Positions 44,721-56,900 of a stretch of 64,000 nt of DNA are shown here, piece after piece. This stretch comes from Cladophialophora immunda. Taxonomy: Eukaryota > Ascomycota > Eurotiomycetes > Chaetothyriales > Herpotrichiellaceae. Position numbers and translations under genes: made by a program. Below the pieces are notes generated by a model that made no database searches, was not told the origin of the DNA, and saw only the letters and a program-made list of their open reading frames with translations. Every line of letters starts with the position of its first letter. Position 1 is the first letter of the stretch. The stretch covers positions 4,898,001 through 4,962,000 of the forward strand of contig NW_015622541.1 of assembly GCF_000835495.1 (NCBI RefSeq), written 5' to 3'.

Positions 44721-46005
44721 CGGTAGCAGCAGCAGCAACCAGCTGCGGCAATCCTTGGATCTGTTGTCACGCCGAGCCGACGCCGAATTGCTGTGTAGGA
44801 CTTTGCAGCAAAGATAAGCTTGCCCTTCAGCGATGGCACAACACAGTTGCAACGGGGTGGCAATTTACGATAACACAATAATAGCTCCAACGCCTTTGTT
44901 GCCACCGATTACCTCTGCACAGCATGGAACATTCTGCGCTGTAATCCCTGGTCTGACTCTGATCGTCGAACACGAATCTCCCCCAAACATGCGAGGGCCA
45001 GTGAAAAAGAAATGTCCTCGACAGCCAACAGGAAAGGAAGTGAAACAAGGGAAATGATTGTCGGTTGATCAATAGAAGGGCCGAGAATTGAACGATGACG
45101 GCACAACGTCGCAACTGGCAGGGTGGAAAGATCTTCTCGGGCGGAGTCTTGGAGCAAAACCTCCCCTTGTGGCATCCCGACGCCTAACTGGGTCTCTGCG
45201 GTCCCGTCTGGGCGTTTCTAGCGGGCATTCGGCAAAGCAAAACCGGCAGTGGCATTGCGGCGGGCGTGGGCACGGTCGAAGACTAAGCAAAGGCAACACA
45301 GAGAGCATGACAGGGAAGAGGCGGGCCCTCCAGACCACGCCAACGTCTAAGACTTGCCGCACACGGAAACGCGCCATCCGATCGCCCCTTCGATTAAGCG
45401 GAAGAGGCACCGAAGAGGCACGCAACATTGGGTCGAATCTTCGCTCCTTCTTTCGCTCAACACACGATGGCACCCACGAGTTTTAGCGAACGAATCCACC
45501 CAGGGGAGCCCTTGGATTTTCTCTGCCCTCGTCCACCACCTTGATCCACCCTGTGGTTACCCCAGTTCAGAGCCCGTATCCGATTTGCAACGACTTCTCC
45601 CCTCAATCCGGCATCGCGGCGGCGGGTGATACTTCAGTCTCACTCGGTGGCACTGCTCTAAAGCCCTCAGATGGAAGAGGCAAGGTTTAGAGTGCTCATG
45701 CTCGACATTTTAAAGCTACCCCACGGTTCGCTCTCGACGTCTTCAATCCCGCTGCGGCTTTCTTCTGGAACAGAGTTCATTAGGAAGGAAAGACCTAAAG
45801 CCGCCCACCGGCGAAATCCACCCTCATTACGTGGTGACTTCTTCCTCTCAACACTACATACACCCACCACAGTCTTTCGTCCGGCCTCACTGTTCGTCGG
45901 CGATCGTCGAATCTCGAACATTTTCCATTCCTTTGGTCTTTCAATAATTCCACCGTGGTGAACGACATCCTGCCTGCGCCGCGGGCAACCTGAATATCAG
46001 CCGAG
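44721..46005. other. Intergenic, probable long 5' leader of the next gene
   Basis: A 1.29-kb region. Several frames of 80-135 codons occur on both strands, but they overlap each other and lack protein character. The stretch from about 45500 is pyrimidine-rich on the plus strand, which suits a promoter and leader for the gene at 46006. Confidence 0.4.
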
Positions 46006-46773
46006 ATGTTCAACGAGAACTTCTCCTTCGGATCGTCCCCGCACCCGAGCTCCCTTACATTCAATGTTGAAGAGTGTACTTCGGCAGAGATCTCTCCCTT
46101 TACATCACGATGCTCATCACCGCATTCTTCACAAGCACCTGCGGCTCGTCGAGACTCTCGCTTCGACGCATACAGATCTGCGCCTCGACATCCCTCCATT
46201 ACCGCGTTGACGGCACAGCTACAATCCCAAGCGTTAACCGACACCGAGATGCGTTCCCCCTCACCGTCCCTCAGTGACACGGCCTCGCCTTCCGACTCCA
46301 CGACACTCGACGATGAAGGGTACTGCGAAGGGCCAGATACACCCGCGACGACGGTATCTGACTTGTCCTACGACTCCAGTGAAATTGATCCGACACTATG
46401 GGATCTTTCGATGTCGGACACAATGGTGGCTACATCATCACCTCGGCCCTCACTTTCTCTTGAAGCACAAGCATTATCTTCATACACAATGCGTCGACGG
46501 CAGCGGCAGGCCCTGGTGCGACTACAATGCTTGGCGACACGGACACCAGACCTGGCCATGCTCATCGAAGAGTGTCACCCGTCGTCATTACCACTGGAGA
46601 CGGCGATCCTGAAGGCCTACAGTTCTTCTAAGGGGAGGAGTGACACCACCTGCAGCATTTCTGGAGCAGGACCATGCGGAAATGCGACAAGCTCGGGCCG
46701 GATAGAGAAGGAACGGAGTGTCGCCCTGGCTACGGTGAGGAGGGCACCGCGAATGAGGAAAAGGACTAGCTGA
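46006..46773 (+). CDS. Conserved-looking Ser-rich fungal protein of unknown function
   Basis: Intronless 255-aa protein starting MFNENFSFG. The first 150 residues are Ser/Pro-rich and acidic in the middle (TTLDDEGYCEGPDTP), probably disordered. A basic helix follows (MRRRQRQALVRLQCLATRTPDLAMLIEECHPS split into two parts around residues 162-190), the best-ordered segment and likely the conserved one. The C-terminus is Ser/Gly-rich and ends in RRAPRMRKR, a possible nuclear localisation signal. I recognise the general type from fungal genomes but no function. A 168-codon frame on the opposite strand is its shadow. Confidence 0.65.
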   Translation: MFNENFSFGSSPHPSSLTFNVEECTSAEISPFTSRCSSPHSSQAPAARRDSRFDAYRSAPRHPSITALTAQLQSQALTDTEMRSPSPSLSDTASPSDSTTLDDEGYCEGPDTPATTVSDLSYDSSEIDPTLWDLSMSDTMVATSSPRPSLSLEAQALSSYTMRRRQRQALVRLQCLATRTPDLAMLIEECHPSSLPLETAILKAYSSSKGRSDTTCSISGAGPCGNATSSGRIEKERSVALATVRRAPRMRKRTS

Positions 46774-48048
46774 GGCTGGGCTACGATAAACACAGATGGC
46801 TGGACATGAGGGGATGGCGTGATACCAATACCACGGGCTAAACAGGAGCTGTAATGGAACACATGATTCAAGCACATGCTGGCTGTTCTCCTCTTTCGAT
46901 GTCGATTCATATTGCTTCCCAGTCTTTGTTCCGAGACAAATGACCTCTGGCGAAAAGCCACAGAAAATCAATTATGAGGCAAAAGCAAGCGAGGTTTGAT
47001 TTTGAGGAACTAACGTGGCCAGCCCGGCGGATCACCTCCCCACCGGCTGGCAAAGCTTCGTCCTGGCCTAAGGTCAAGGGTTTGGTCAGGGGTTATACGC
47101 CGCAGTTCACCGCCGATGGCAGGGGCAAGGCAGGAAAATACGAGGCATGAAGCACAGCTGGTCAGGCACTCATCGGCAGTTAAGACGAGCATCCCCCGGC
47201 CATGTTCCAGACCCAAGGAAAAGCAACATGAGGTGATTGCCATAAAGAACTTTCCAGCAAGCCTCCTTTCAGCAGGAGTCCGTCCCCATATTCCGAGAAA
47301 GCATCACACGAGCAAGGCAAACCATCGACTTTCCAAGCATACCGGCAAGGCATAACTGTTTGGCTGTTCCGTGATGCGTGTTTTTGTACCTGTAGTGTGA
47401 CAGAGCCCGCTTCCTTTCAACAACACGTCCTCAAGGAGAAAGTCGGTCCCTCGCAATCTGGCTCCGGCTGAGAAAGATTTGGACAAAGTCGCCGTGGCGT
47501 GACGGTTTGGGGTCGCTTCGGGAGGCTTGTTTTGTGCGGCGGCGACAACACCCGGTTCGAATTTTGCGGTGGATGAACGGGGCGGCCTCGATGAATCTGC
47601 CGAGTCGCAAGAGTGCGGGTTGTCGACGGGCAGCGAGATGCCGTCCGTGATGAAGAGACAAGAGATATCTTGACTCGAAAGGCGGAACACTTTGGTATCT
47701 ACTCGGTATGTGTTTAGCGTGGGACGGCCTTCCGAGCTGCCTGTCTCCCAAGCGAGGCTCCCATTCAGGTAATCCGGACTCACCTTTATACCTGCGAAAG
47801 TTGCACTCTCCCCGTGATACTTCCTCGCCTGCTTGCCAATGGAAGCTATGCGAACTACTAGAAAGTACGCGGTATATAGCCAGCAGTTTACTAGGTACTT
47901 GGAATCAAGCCGCGAGCTATGGTCCCGGTCATGACAATCGACACGGCTGCAGGCCATGTTCTTTTCTCCAACTCCGCGCCAGAGACCCCGGAGACCTTTA
48001 CGCCTCTCATACCTGCAACAGAGTAAATCCTTTTTGCATTTCCAAATG

Positions 48049-48064
48049 TACCTACTTGTAGGTA
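48049..48064. repeat. Inverted repeat with CCTACTTGTAGG core, copy 1
   Basis: Seven-base arms TACCTAC and GTAGGTA flank a central TT. The same 12-nt core recurs at 48577-48588. Confidence 0.9.
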
Positions 48065-48574
48065 TGCTATTTGCGTGGCGGAATACTTGATCCTCTCCCA
48101 CAAGTCTACACCAGGCCTCGAATCACCCAGCGCCCCCAAGATGCGGAACGCGGGGTGGGCAGTGAACACAAAGATCCGAGGGATCTCAGCAATGCACCAC
48201 CAGCGTCGAGGCCCCTTTGGTCACGAGCCCCGAGTCCGAGTCCGATTTCGAGTACGTAGGCATCGGGTTGGACGATGGATCCCCTCCACGATTGACGATT
48301 TCCAAGCAAAAACGCTGCAGGTTACGCGGTTGGGAAAAGCACAAGCTTGCTAGCTGCTGGACTGTGTGGGGAGATTGAAGAGGTCATCGATCGGGGCGTG
48401 AATGTACTTTACCTACTCTAGACAGGAGGTACGAGGACAAATGGCCTATCTGCCGCTGGCTCGCTGCAGATGCCTGCAACGTGGGCTAGGTACATGGCTA
48501 ATGAGTGCGTACCTCTGTGCCGAGTAGCTACCTGCCCTTGTACCTAGGTAGCTAGTCATGATACTGGGTAGGTA

Positions 48575-48590
48575 TGCCTACTTGTAGGCA
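48575..48590. repeat. Inverted repeat with CCTACTTGTAGG core, copy 2
   Basis: Arms TGCCTAC and GTAGGCA flank TT. Compared with copy 1, the base at arm position 2 and its partner have both changed (A-T to G-C), so symmetry is kept. Confidence 0.9.
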
Positions 48591-49287
48591 GCCACAGTAG
48601 GTGGTTAGCTGGGTCGTTAGGGGCGCTACTCGGGTTTCGGCGTCAGCGATGCGCCTTGGGCTGCACCACCTATGAATCTCCATCACTAGCCCGTGTAACT
48701 CTCGACCTAACGCATGAGATCGTGTCTTCCTTTGGCGTGTCTTCCTTTTGTACCCTCATAGCTGGTAGCCTAAACCCGTTGATACGTGTCTGAGTGTGGA
48801 TGTAGCGAGGTAGTAATTAAGTGCTGCGCACACGAGGACGGATCGAGCGCCCGTTGGCGACTGTCTGCGGACCAGGCATGCATGATAAAAAGAAATCACC
48901 ACGACGACACTGATGGGAAAAAAAAAGGGACAGTGGAGTGCCATCAGCGCTGTCAATGCAGGTTGGGAGCAGGGAACAAAGAAAAGTCAGCCAGCCTGAA
49001 AAGCTCTTCCAGTCGCGACCCGAGGCACAGGGCCCCTCGAGAAGTTGCTTTTTGTTCGTATGTAACTACCAGATCAGCCCGTGCTCGGTAGGCCCCATAA
49101 GAAACCCACCTCTTTGGGCACGCAAGGGAGCGTTGGAAGCCGACCAGCCCTAGCTACCTGCTATGCTGTAGGCCAGTTCCTGGGCGTGTTCGGGTCGGAC
49201 AGCGACGAACGGGGTAGTTGCTTAGTGGGTTCGCAGCGTGGTCACTTGGCTACCAGCCTGTCCGCATAGGCCGTCTTTAGCTGGTTT

Positions 49288-49309
49288 GGCTGGCTGGCTG
49301 GCTGGCTGG
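49288..49309. repeat. (GGCT)5 tetranucleotide repeat
   Basis: Five copies of GGCT followed by GG, a simple microsatellite. Confidence 0.95.
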
Positions 49310-51252
49310 TTTGCCTAGCACTTCCTCCACGGACTAACAAATTTTCTTTTCTTGCTTGTGGCCTTTTGATGGCTCTATCTCTTCCCCTTGTCTTGTCTTC
49401 GAGGGATTAACTTTTCTCTCCTTCCTTCGCACACTAAAGTAATCCCCCTAGAACCCCGCCAGAATTTCTCCGCTCGTGTCGTGGGGCGGCATTGATGACG
49501 CAGATGATGTTCCGGAGGTAAAAACTCAGACAGAGGGCGTAGAACGGGAAAGAAGGAAAGCAGAAGGGGGGGCGATTGCTTCGTGGCGGCGCCCCTAAGG
49601 AACCGGCCTGCGCTTTCTTTCCAGGCGGTGGGACGCACCGAAACGGGGCAGCCAACATCCAACACCCAACACCCAACTCTCGCTAGACACCTAGTTTGTT
49701 AAGTGGCCTAGGTCGCCCCGTGCATAGAAAGAGGCCGCCTGCGGAGTGTGGGGGACGGGAAGTCCATAGGGGGGGGAGGGGGCAAAGATAGGCAAAGCCG
49801 ATATCGCTCGACGGCGAAAAAGAGGGAGGAAGAAGAAGGCAAAAGAATGCAGGATCCCAAGTCATGGGTCGGTCTGGATTCCGAGCGCACAGTCCATTCC
49901 GCTTCGATGGTGAATGGCAACCTGCCGTCCCTTCCAGCCTTGAGCGGTATCCCTAGGTCTGGAAAGTTGGCCTGGCTCGGGCTCGATGAGGCTGGGTCCG
50001 CGTGCTGTCCCCAACAATAGTCTCGATGAGATCCAGTAGGTCCTTCGCGTGTGGTCCATCCAGGTCTGCTGCCGAAGTGCCATGAAATAGATCCTCTCTG
50101 TTAGTGAGCTGTATGTATCTCACCTTCTCGACGCCTGCGCATATGGAAAGCATAGCCAGCTGAAATTGAGTTGTCGTCATGGCTTTTGCGACTGTATATT
50201 CGCTGCCTTCCAAATTCACCTGGCAGTGGACGTTCTGTAGTTGCGTCTGGACGGTGGCTACTTCTCCTCAATATGCGTCTCTGCCGACCAACAATCATCA
50301 ATGCACAGCGATGAGCAAAGGCTGGAAAGGTGCAACCCTGCGTCAACGTAGGGATCATGCCTGGCGAGTCCAATTTGCCTCCAAGCCTGGACTAACACTC
50401 TCACTCCCATCTTCGCATTTTCATCACCATGCCGAAGCGAGATCGTCCATGCGGGATATTTGAGTCGTGCGGCCGCAGATCATGGATTGATGTACATGGA
50501 TCTGCAGCGCCGGGGGCTCGACTTGGATCAGGTCGATCTCCCGTGGCGTCGTTCCGAGACGGGCTTCCCACGGCTCCAAGAGTGTTTTCCAAGGCTCGAA
50601 ACGAGAATGCCGTGGGCATGACTGAGATATTTCAAAACCCAAGTTGACAGCAGGCGGACTAAAGCTTCACGCAGGTCTCTCGAAGCCAGCAGCTCCGAAC
50701 CATGGCGCTCCGTATCTTCTCCGCGAGGAACCTGATGAACACACATCTCCGTCCCGAAACTGCTGAAAGGACATCTATCGGAGACTCTGACTCGGTCGAG
50801 ACGGAGAACCTGGAGTGTCGAGAGAGTCGAATCCGTGAACTCAATGTTCTGTCCGTGCGAAGACCGACATGTTCAGTGCCGTGCCGACACAAGTGGTGCC
50901 ATCTGACCGTAGAGATTTTGGACTTATCGCGTCAGAATTCATTAAGCCCGATGTTGGACCGTCAGCACATCGCCGTGACAGCGAACATCCCCCGTCCGCA
51001 ACAAGGGACAGGACGCAGCCTCCGCGCTCCGTGCGAGTAGCCGTCGTGAGTCCTGACTCAACGCATCTCCGAACAGGCACAGCATAACATGACACTCCGC
51101 ATACTCCGTACTTCGCTCGAAGTTCGATAACCGGTCGGGAGTATGCTTTCTTTCTCTTGCTCCTTTGCGACAGATTTCGAGATGGTCTTCCAGCGAAAAG
51201 AGCGCGTTTGTAAGCTGATGCTGGACGTTGAGGCCTGACGAGGTGGTCCGAT

Positions 51253-51300
51253 CTGAATCTAGATTCAGCGATGGGGGACGATCCGCGGGAAGCGCTTCCC
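51253..51300. repeat. Two perfect palindromes 18 bp apart
   Basis: CTGAATCTAGATTCAG (51253-51268) is a perfect 16-bp palindrome, and GGGAAGCGCTTCCC (51287-51300) a perfect 14-bp one. They could be protein-binding sites or chance. Confidence 0.85.
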
Positions 51301-53967
51301 GTGGTCCTATTGCAGTTAGCGGAGGAGGACGCCGGGCACCCTAGACACCTCTCTGGTTAGCAGTGTGACAGCTGGAGTGGCCGCTATGGCCCAATGCAGT
51401 TGCGGTTCGTGGTGTTGGGCAAATGAATAAGCAGACAGACCACGGCCCAGAGCGGGACATGGCCGCCGATGGAAGATCCAGATCCCGTCCTGCAGCTGCA
51501 AGAACAGGTTGATCACCACATCACCTGTTGCCCGTGGCCCCAAACATGGTAAAATACCGTCCGTGGTCGCCGCTTGCTCGGAAAAGGGAGAAATCAAAAC
51601 AATTCCTCGCAACGGCAACGACCCAACGTTTCGCGTAACCGAGTCGTGACTCGTGCAGCCGTGAGTCGCGTTCTTGATTCTTGTCTGGTGAGGTTTTCTG
51701 TGAGTTCTCCGTAGGTGGGTGTATTTCTCGCTCACTGCATTCCAATGGCTCCGAGCAACGTTCTTGGTTTCAGGGCTGGAGAAGACCCTCACGCGCTCGC
51801 TCTCTGTCTCTTGTCCCTTCCTTTCTCCGTACTTGCTCCGGTGTCCTTGCGATGGACAAGAGGGGAAAAGGACGAGCAGTCCCTTCAACGTGAGATGCGG
51901 ACTTTGTTGCGTCGCTCCGGGCACCGTCGTGAGTGACAGACATGCCACAAGTATGTCACTCCACCGACAAGGGAACAGAAGGGCGAGAAGGACAAGGACA
52001 GTCCCCAGGACACGGAGCCAGCGAGCCAGCTCCTTGCTTCCTCCGAGCGTGAGCGAAGTCCACAGCCGCCCACGAAACGAACGGCTTTGCTCTTGGAGGA
52101 CAGAGTCTCTTTCGACACACCCAGGTGACTTCATGCGTACGAGCCAGACGGCAAGCGTAGGGGGATGGCTACGTACGTACCTGGATACTGTACCATATTG
52201 TGTGTGCCCGTAGGTGCCTTGGTTGCTTCCTTATGCAGACAGGAAACAAGAGGGCGTTCCATGAGTAAAGGTAGGCCAAGCAGACGAGTTGTTGGTCGGG
52301 TTACTTCGGGACGAGCCCCAAGAACTTTGGAGGGACAAGTCGATTCCGTCCTCAGTCTGTCTTCAATATGCATGAAAAAGCACGAAGTGGTGGTGGTCGT
52401 GGTGCGGAGGAGATGGGACAGGGACGACTATATCGCTACTTGTTGCAACAGAGAGAGAAAAATCCCACAATAACGGACGAATGTGACCAACAGCTTTAAT
52501 ATAATTACACGAAACGTATGCCCGTTGATCCCAGTAGGGGTCTCTACGAGAGAGGGGTTGTTCACACTGACCAAAAGGAATGGAACCGACTTCTGGACAT
52601 TCGAACTCTTTCTTTGCCCTTCTCCTCGTCTTTCATTGACACAAATGTAAAAGCCCCCTCAGCAACGTAATCCACACATCTTGTGCGTGCTGGAGCTAGT
52701 AGACCCATCTGGATCATCGCCGACGACATCGTGGACATGGCGCGAGCACGCCGTCAAGTCTCCGTGAGAGCAAGGCAGGAAGTGTCCACGAGCAGAGAAG
52801 ATGCTCCGATGGGCTACTGAAGTTCTCCGGCTGACAGCGTTCTTGCTGCGCGTCTCCGTGGTCGAAACACGTAAAAGACAATATGAACGTGAATGCGTCG
52901 CGGAGATCTGACGGATTCAGTGGGATGGAGGGTCGTGCTTCGGACTCTCACGCATGGTTGTCTTGGATTTTCGCAAACATCACGGAGCATGTACGGAGAA
53001 CCAGCTTGAAAGGGTCCCGTGAATCTGTTGCTGACCGATTTGCGAATCTTCTGGTCTCCGTAGAATCGTGATGACATGGGATGTTCGTCGGAGATCGAGG
53101 AGCGGTACCGATTCTATCCCATGACGACTTTGCGGGAAGACCATTGCGAGATTAACCGACGCATTACTCTCGGAGTTGACACGGGGTTCTGGAGTGTTTC
53201 GTGTAAGGCTTAATCGGATGGCGAGCATTGACTCGCTAAACGGACGAAATATCCAGTCTCAACCCATGCGATGGTTTTTGTTTTTTGAAGGCTGAGGAGC
53301 ATCACCCTCGGTGGCAGAATCCGTGCCATGCCCAAAGACAGAGGCTGCCGTCATTCCCGTGTTTCTATGTGCTGTAATCCGAGCCCCGAGACCAGCTCCG
53401 TGCTGAACTTGAGCTCGAGGCGGGATGTTTCCCCGACAAGGGATTTACTTGGCGATGCAATGCCCAAGGCATTTTCACCCAGAGCGCCTGGATGAGAGAT
53501 CTGGTGGGACAATAACGGATTGAATCGCGCAGCCACCCGCTCGGAGTACTGCATTACGCTCCGCCACGGCCTGCGGCGAACTACTTGTAAATATGCACTG
53601 TTGCGGAAGGCGCACACTACCGTAGTACACCTGCTGTCCGTATAGTCAGCCGTAGGGAAGCCCCAACACAACTTTCTTTAGCACGAGACAAACGGGGAAA
53701 CCCAGGATTCCCCAGAACCTTTCAATCGGACGAATCGGGCCGTGCTTCCCGGCGCGCGCTGGCTGAGTTCGAGGTTCAGCTGTGCCCTCAGCCTGATCGA
53801 GTGCGCTTCAACATGCTTCTTTGTCCCATTTCGATTGCGTCGTCACCTACCAAAAGTCGCTGAGGAAGGCGGTTGCACTAGACAACGTAATTCGCATTCT
53901 TGTGACATACCCTCCAGACACTAGAGAGCCTTCTTCGACCATAGGAAGCCCGCGTGGGACATCCAAC

Positions 53968-56900
53968 ATGTCGGGCGTCGCCGAGGCAAGCCTAGTGCTG
54001 GGCCTGATTTCGTCCATCATCGCGATCTACGAAGGGGCTCACGAGATCTACGAAGCCGCGAGCGACGTCAAAGGCCTCCCTCGAAAGTTCCAACTGGCCG
54101 CCGAGCAGATCCCCTTGGTGCTCCACGCCCTCGGTCTTGCGGAACAGAATATCAAAGGCAACGCGGTGAGCCCGGATGCGCTGCAGAGTGCGAAGCCAAT
54201 CCTCGAACGATGCAAGGAGAGTGCCGCGGAGGTGAAGGACATCTTCGACAAGACCATACCATCTAAAGACGCCTCGAGGACGGAGCGGTACAAGAAGGCA
54301 GTAGGAATCAAGTTGAAGAGTAAGAAGGTGAAAGAGAGCATGGAAGAGGTGGTGAAGAATATGGAACTCCTCGTGCAACATCAAGTGTTTCAAGATGCTG
54401 AGACGCTCAAGTATATTCAGGACGCCGTGGAACAGTTGAGTCATCTTCCCGACGATGAGCCACCATCTCAGTTTGCACACTCGGGCGCAGGGCCACTGAA
54501 TGTCCATCAGGGAATGGGTAATTTGGAGAGCTACAGCCACTCGGGATCTGGTCACATTAATAAGGCGGAAACACAATATATCGGGACAAATCCAGGTACG
54601 AGCTCGATCTGATCCTATTAATGATGACTAGTGGATTTCCACATTCTGAAGAGAATAATAATATCAACGGCCAGTACTATATGAGGTGAAATGTGTTCTT
54701 GTGCAGTAGTTACTTATGCAGTCAAATGATAAGGGCAGATCGACCTATGAAAATATGTTTATAACTTAACGTTATCATTCTCAAGCCGGATTTACTCCTG
54801 TGATCGCTAATGGTTATTTTCAATAGTGCACCACCATTACCCTCCTCGAGAGAAGGCAGACTTTAGCTTTCGCAAGCCTGTCGGAGTCTGTCTTGGTCAA
54901 GTGTCTCGCATCGACACGGAACTTTTTATCGGGCGCAAATCTGAGCTCGAAGCGATCAAAAGCACTCTACAGCCAGAGGATCAGTCTCCTCAGCGACGAC
55001 AACTAGTTTTGGGAGGTCCCGGTGGAATCGGGAAGACGCAGTTGGCTGTCGCTTACGCCCAACGCCAACACCAACACCAAGTCTACGATTCGGTGCTCTG
55101 GTTCGATGCGACCACCGAGATGACGCTGAAGGGCAGTTTCCGATCGATGGCCGAAGCGATCTTCGGCATTTCGGACCCTGGAGTTCTTGAGGGCCAGCAG
55201 ATTCTGATCCAAGTCCGTCAATGGCTATCAGATCCCAAGAATACTCGATGGTTATTGATCTACGACAACTACGACGACCCGGGACAATTCAAAATCGAGA
55301 TGTATTACCCTTTTCGCTCTCACGGAGCGATCATTGTAACGACACGTCGACCCGACCTCGTCAACGGAGAGCTAGTCCGTTTACAACCGATTCAGGATGT
55401 TAAGGAAAGTCTAAAGATCTTACAGACTCGATCGAGACGGGAAGGCGTCCTGTTTGGTGAGCTATTTCTTCTTCCTGTGAATTATACCTATTAAGTCCTT
55501 CTCCTAGATCCTGCTGCAAAACGTCTAGCGGAGCGACTAGACGGTCTCCCACTGGCGTTAGCCACCGCGGGGGCATACCTATCTCAGAGCACCTTTACGT
55601 TTGAGCGGTACCTTCAGGAATACGAACGACGCTGGAATATCGACTCACGACGACCCCTCCAGCTCCAAGAGTATCAGGATCGAACACTATGCACGACCTG
55701 GGATCTATCCTATACTCGTCTCGAGAGCGAGGACCCTGACGCCGCGAAACTCTTGAAACTGCTTGCCTACTTCGACCATCAGAACTTATGGTATGAGTTG
55801 TTTCTAGGTGGACTTGCCGAGGACACTCCAGGCTGGCTTCAGAAGGTGATGATAGACGACATTGAATTTGAGGGCATCATGCGAACACTGAAAGATTACT
55901 GTTTTTTGGAAGTACAAACAACACTACAATCATGGAGTATACATGCCTGCATTCACGATTGGACATTCGCTATACTAAACAAAACGATTGACGTGCAGGA
56001 TTACTGTTATGCTTTCGACTGTGTTGCCGCCTCCATCGACGAGGATGACTTGGATTCTCTGGGTCACCTTAAATACGCTCGCCTGGCTGCTCATGGAACG
56101 TTCCTGGTACAAGAACGCTTTCGTCGAAATAAGGTCACGGAAAATATTAGTTCCCATCGATTTGAGAAAGCTATCAAGGTTTCGGAATTACTGGCACAAC
56201 AAGTACAACTAGAAGCAGCAGAGCAAATGTACCTCCTTACACTGGCTGGGTACGAGAAGGCGCTAGGAGTGGACCACACGTCGACCCTTAACACCGTCAA
56301 CAATCTCGGGAGTCTCTATCGTGACCAAGGTAAGCTGGGCGCGGCGGAGAAGATGTATCAACGGGCGCTGGCTGGGAAGGAGAAGGCGCTGGGAATGGAC
56401 CACACGTCGACCCTTTACACCGTCAACAATCTCGGGAGTCTCTATCGTGACCAAGGTAAGCTAGGCGCGGCGGAGAAGATGTATCAACGGGCGCTAGCTG
56501 GGAAGGAGAAGGCGCTAGGAGTAGACCACACGTCGACCCTCGACACCGTCCACAATCTCGGACTTCTCTATCGTGACCAAGGCAAGCTAGGCGCGGCGGA
56601 GAAGATGTATCAACGGGCGCTGGCTGGGAAGGAGAAGGCGCTAGGANNNNNNNNNNNNNNNNNNNNNNNNNNNNNNNNNNNNNNNNNNNNNNNNNNNNNN
56701 NNNNNNNNNNNNNNNNNNNNNNNNNNNNNNNNNNNNNNNNNNNNNNACAATCTCGGACTTCTCTATCGTGACCAAGGCAAGCTAGGCGCGGCGGAGAAGA
56801 TGTATCAACGGGCGCTGGCTGGGAAGGAGAAGGCGCTAGGAGTGGACCACACGTCGACCCTCAACACCGTCCACAATCTCGGCATTCTCTATAGTGACCA

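Larger units (their letters stand above)
46774..53967. other. 7.2-kb region without a confident gene
   Basis: No frame here carries a domain I recognise. Larger candidates on the minus strand are an ATG-started 272-codon frame at 52134-51316 and a frame at 48101-47304 (first ATG at 47957). A stretch around 48400-48620 is dense in TAGGTA/TACCTA text, and short repeats and palindromes are listed separately. The region could be a long regulatory zone, contain non-coding RNA, or hold decayed genes. Confidence 0.5.

Noticed and set aside
45795..46301. 168-codon minus-strand frame
   Set aside because: It is antisense to the gene at 46006, whose sense frame is longer and protein-like.
47550..47575. 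B-box-like GGTTCGAATT
   Set aside because: No A box at the right distance and no cloverleaf can be drawn.
47304..48101. 265-codon minus-strand frame as a gene
   Set aside because: It begins at GTG; from the first ATG (47957) it has mixed Cys/Arg/Ser text with no domain and overlaps the symmetric repeat region.
53821..53967. Longer N-terminus for the NLR gene
   Set aside because: The frame is open to 53821 but begins at TTG, while the ATG at 53968 starts exactly at the conserved N-terminal domain.
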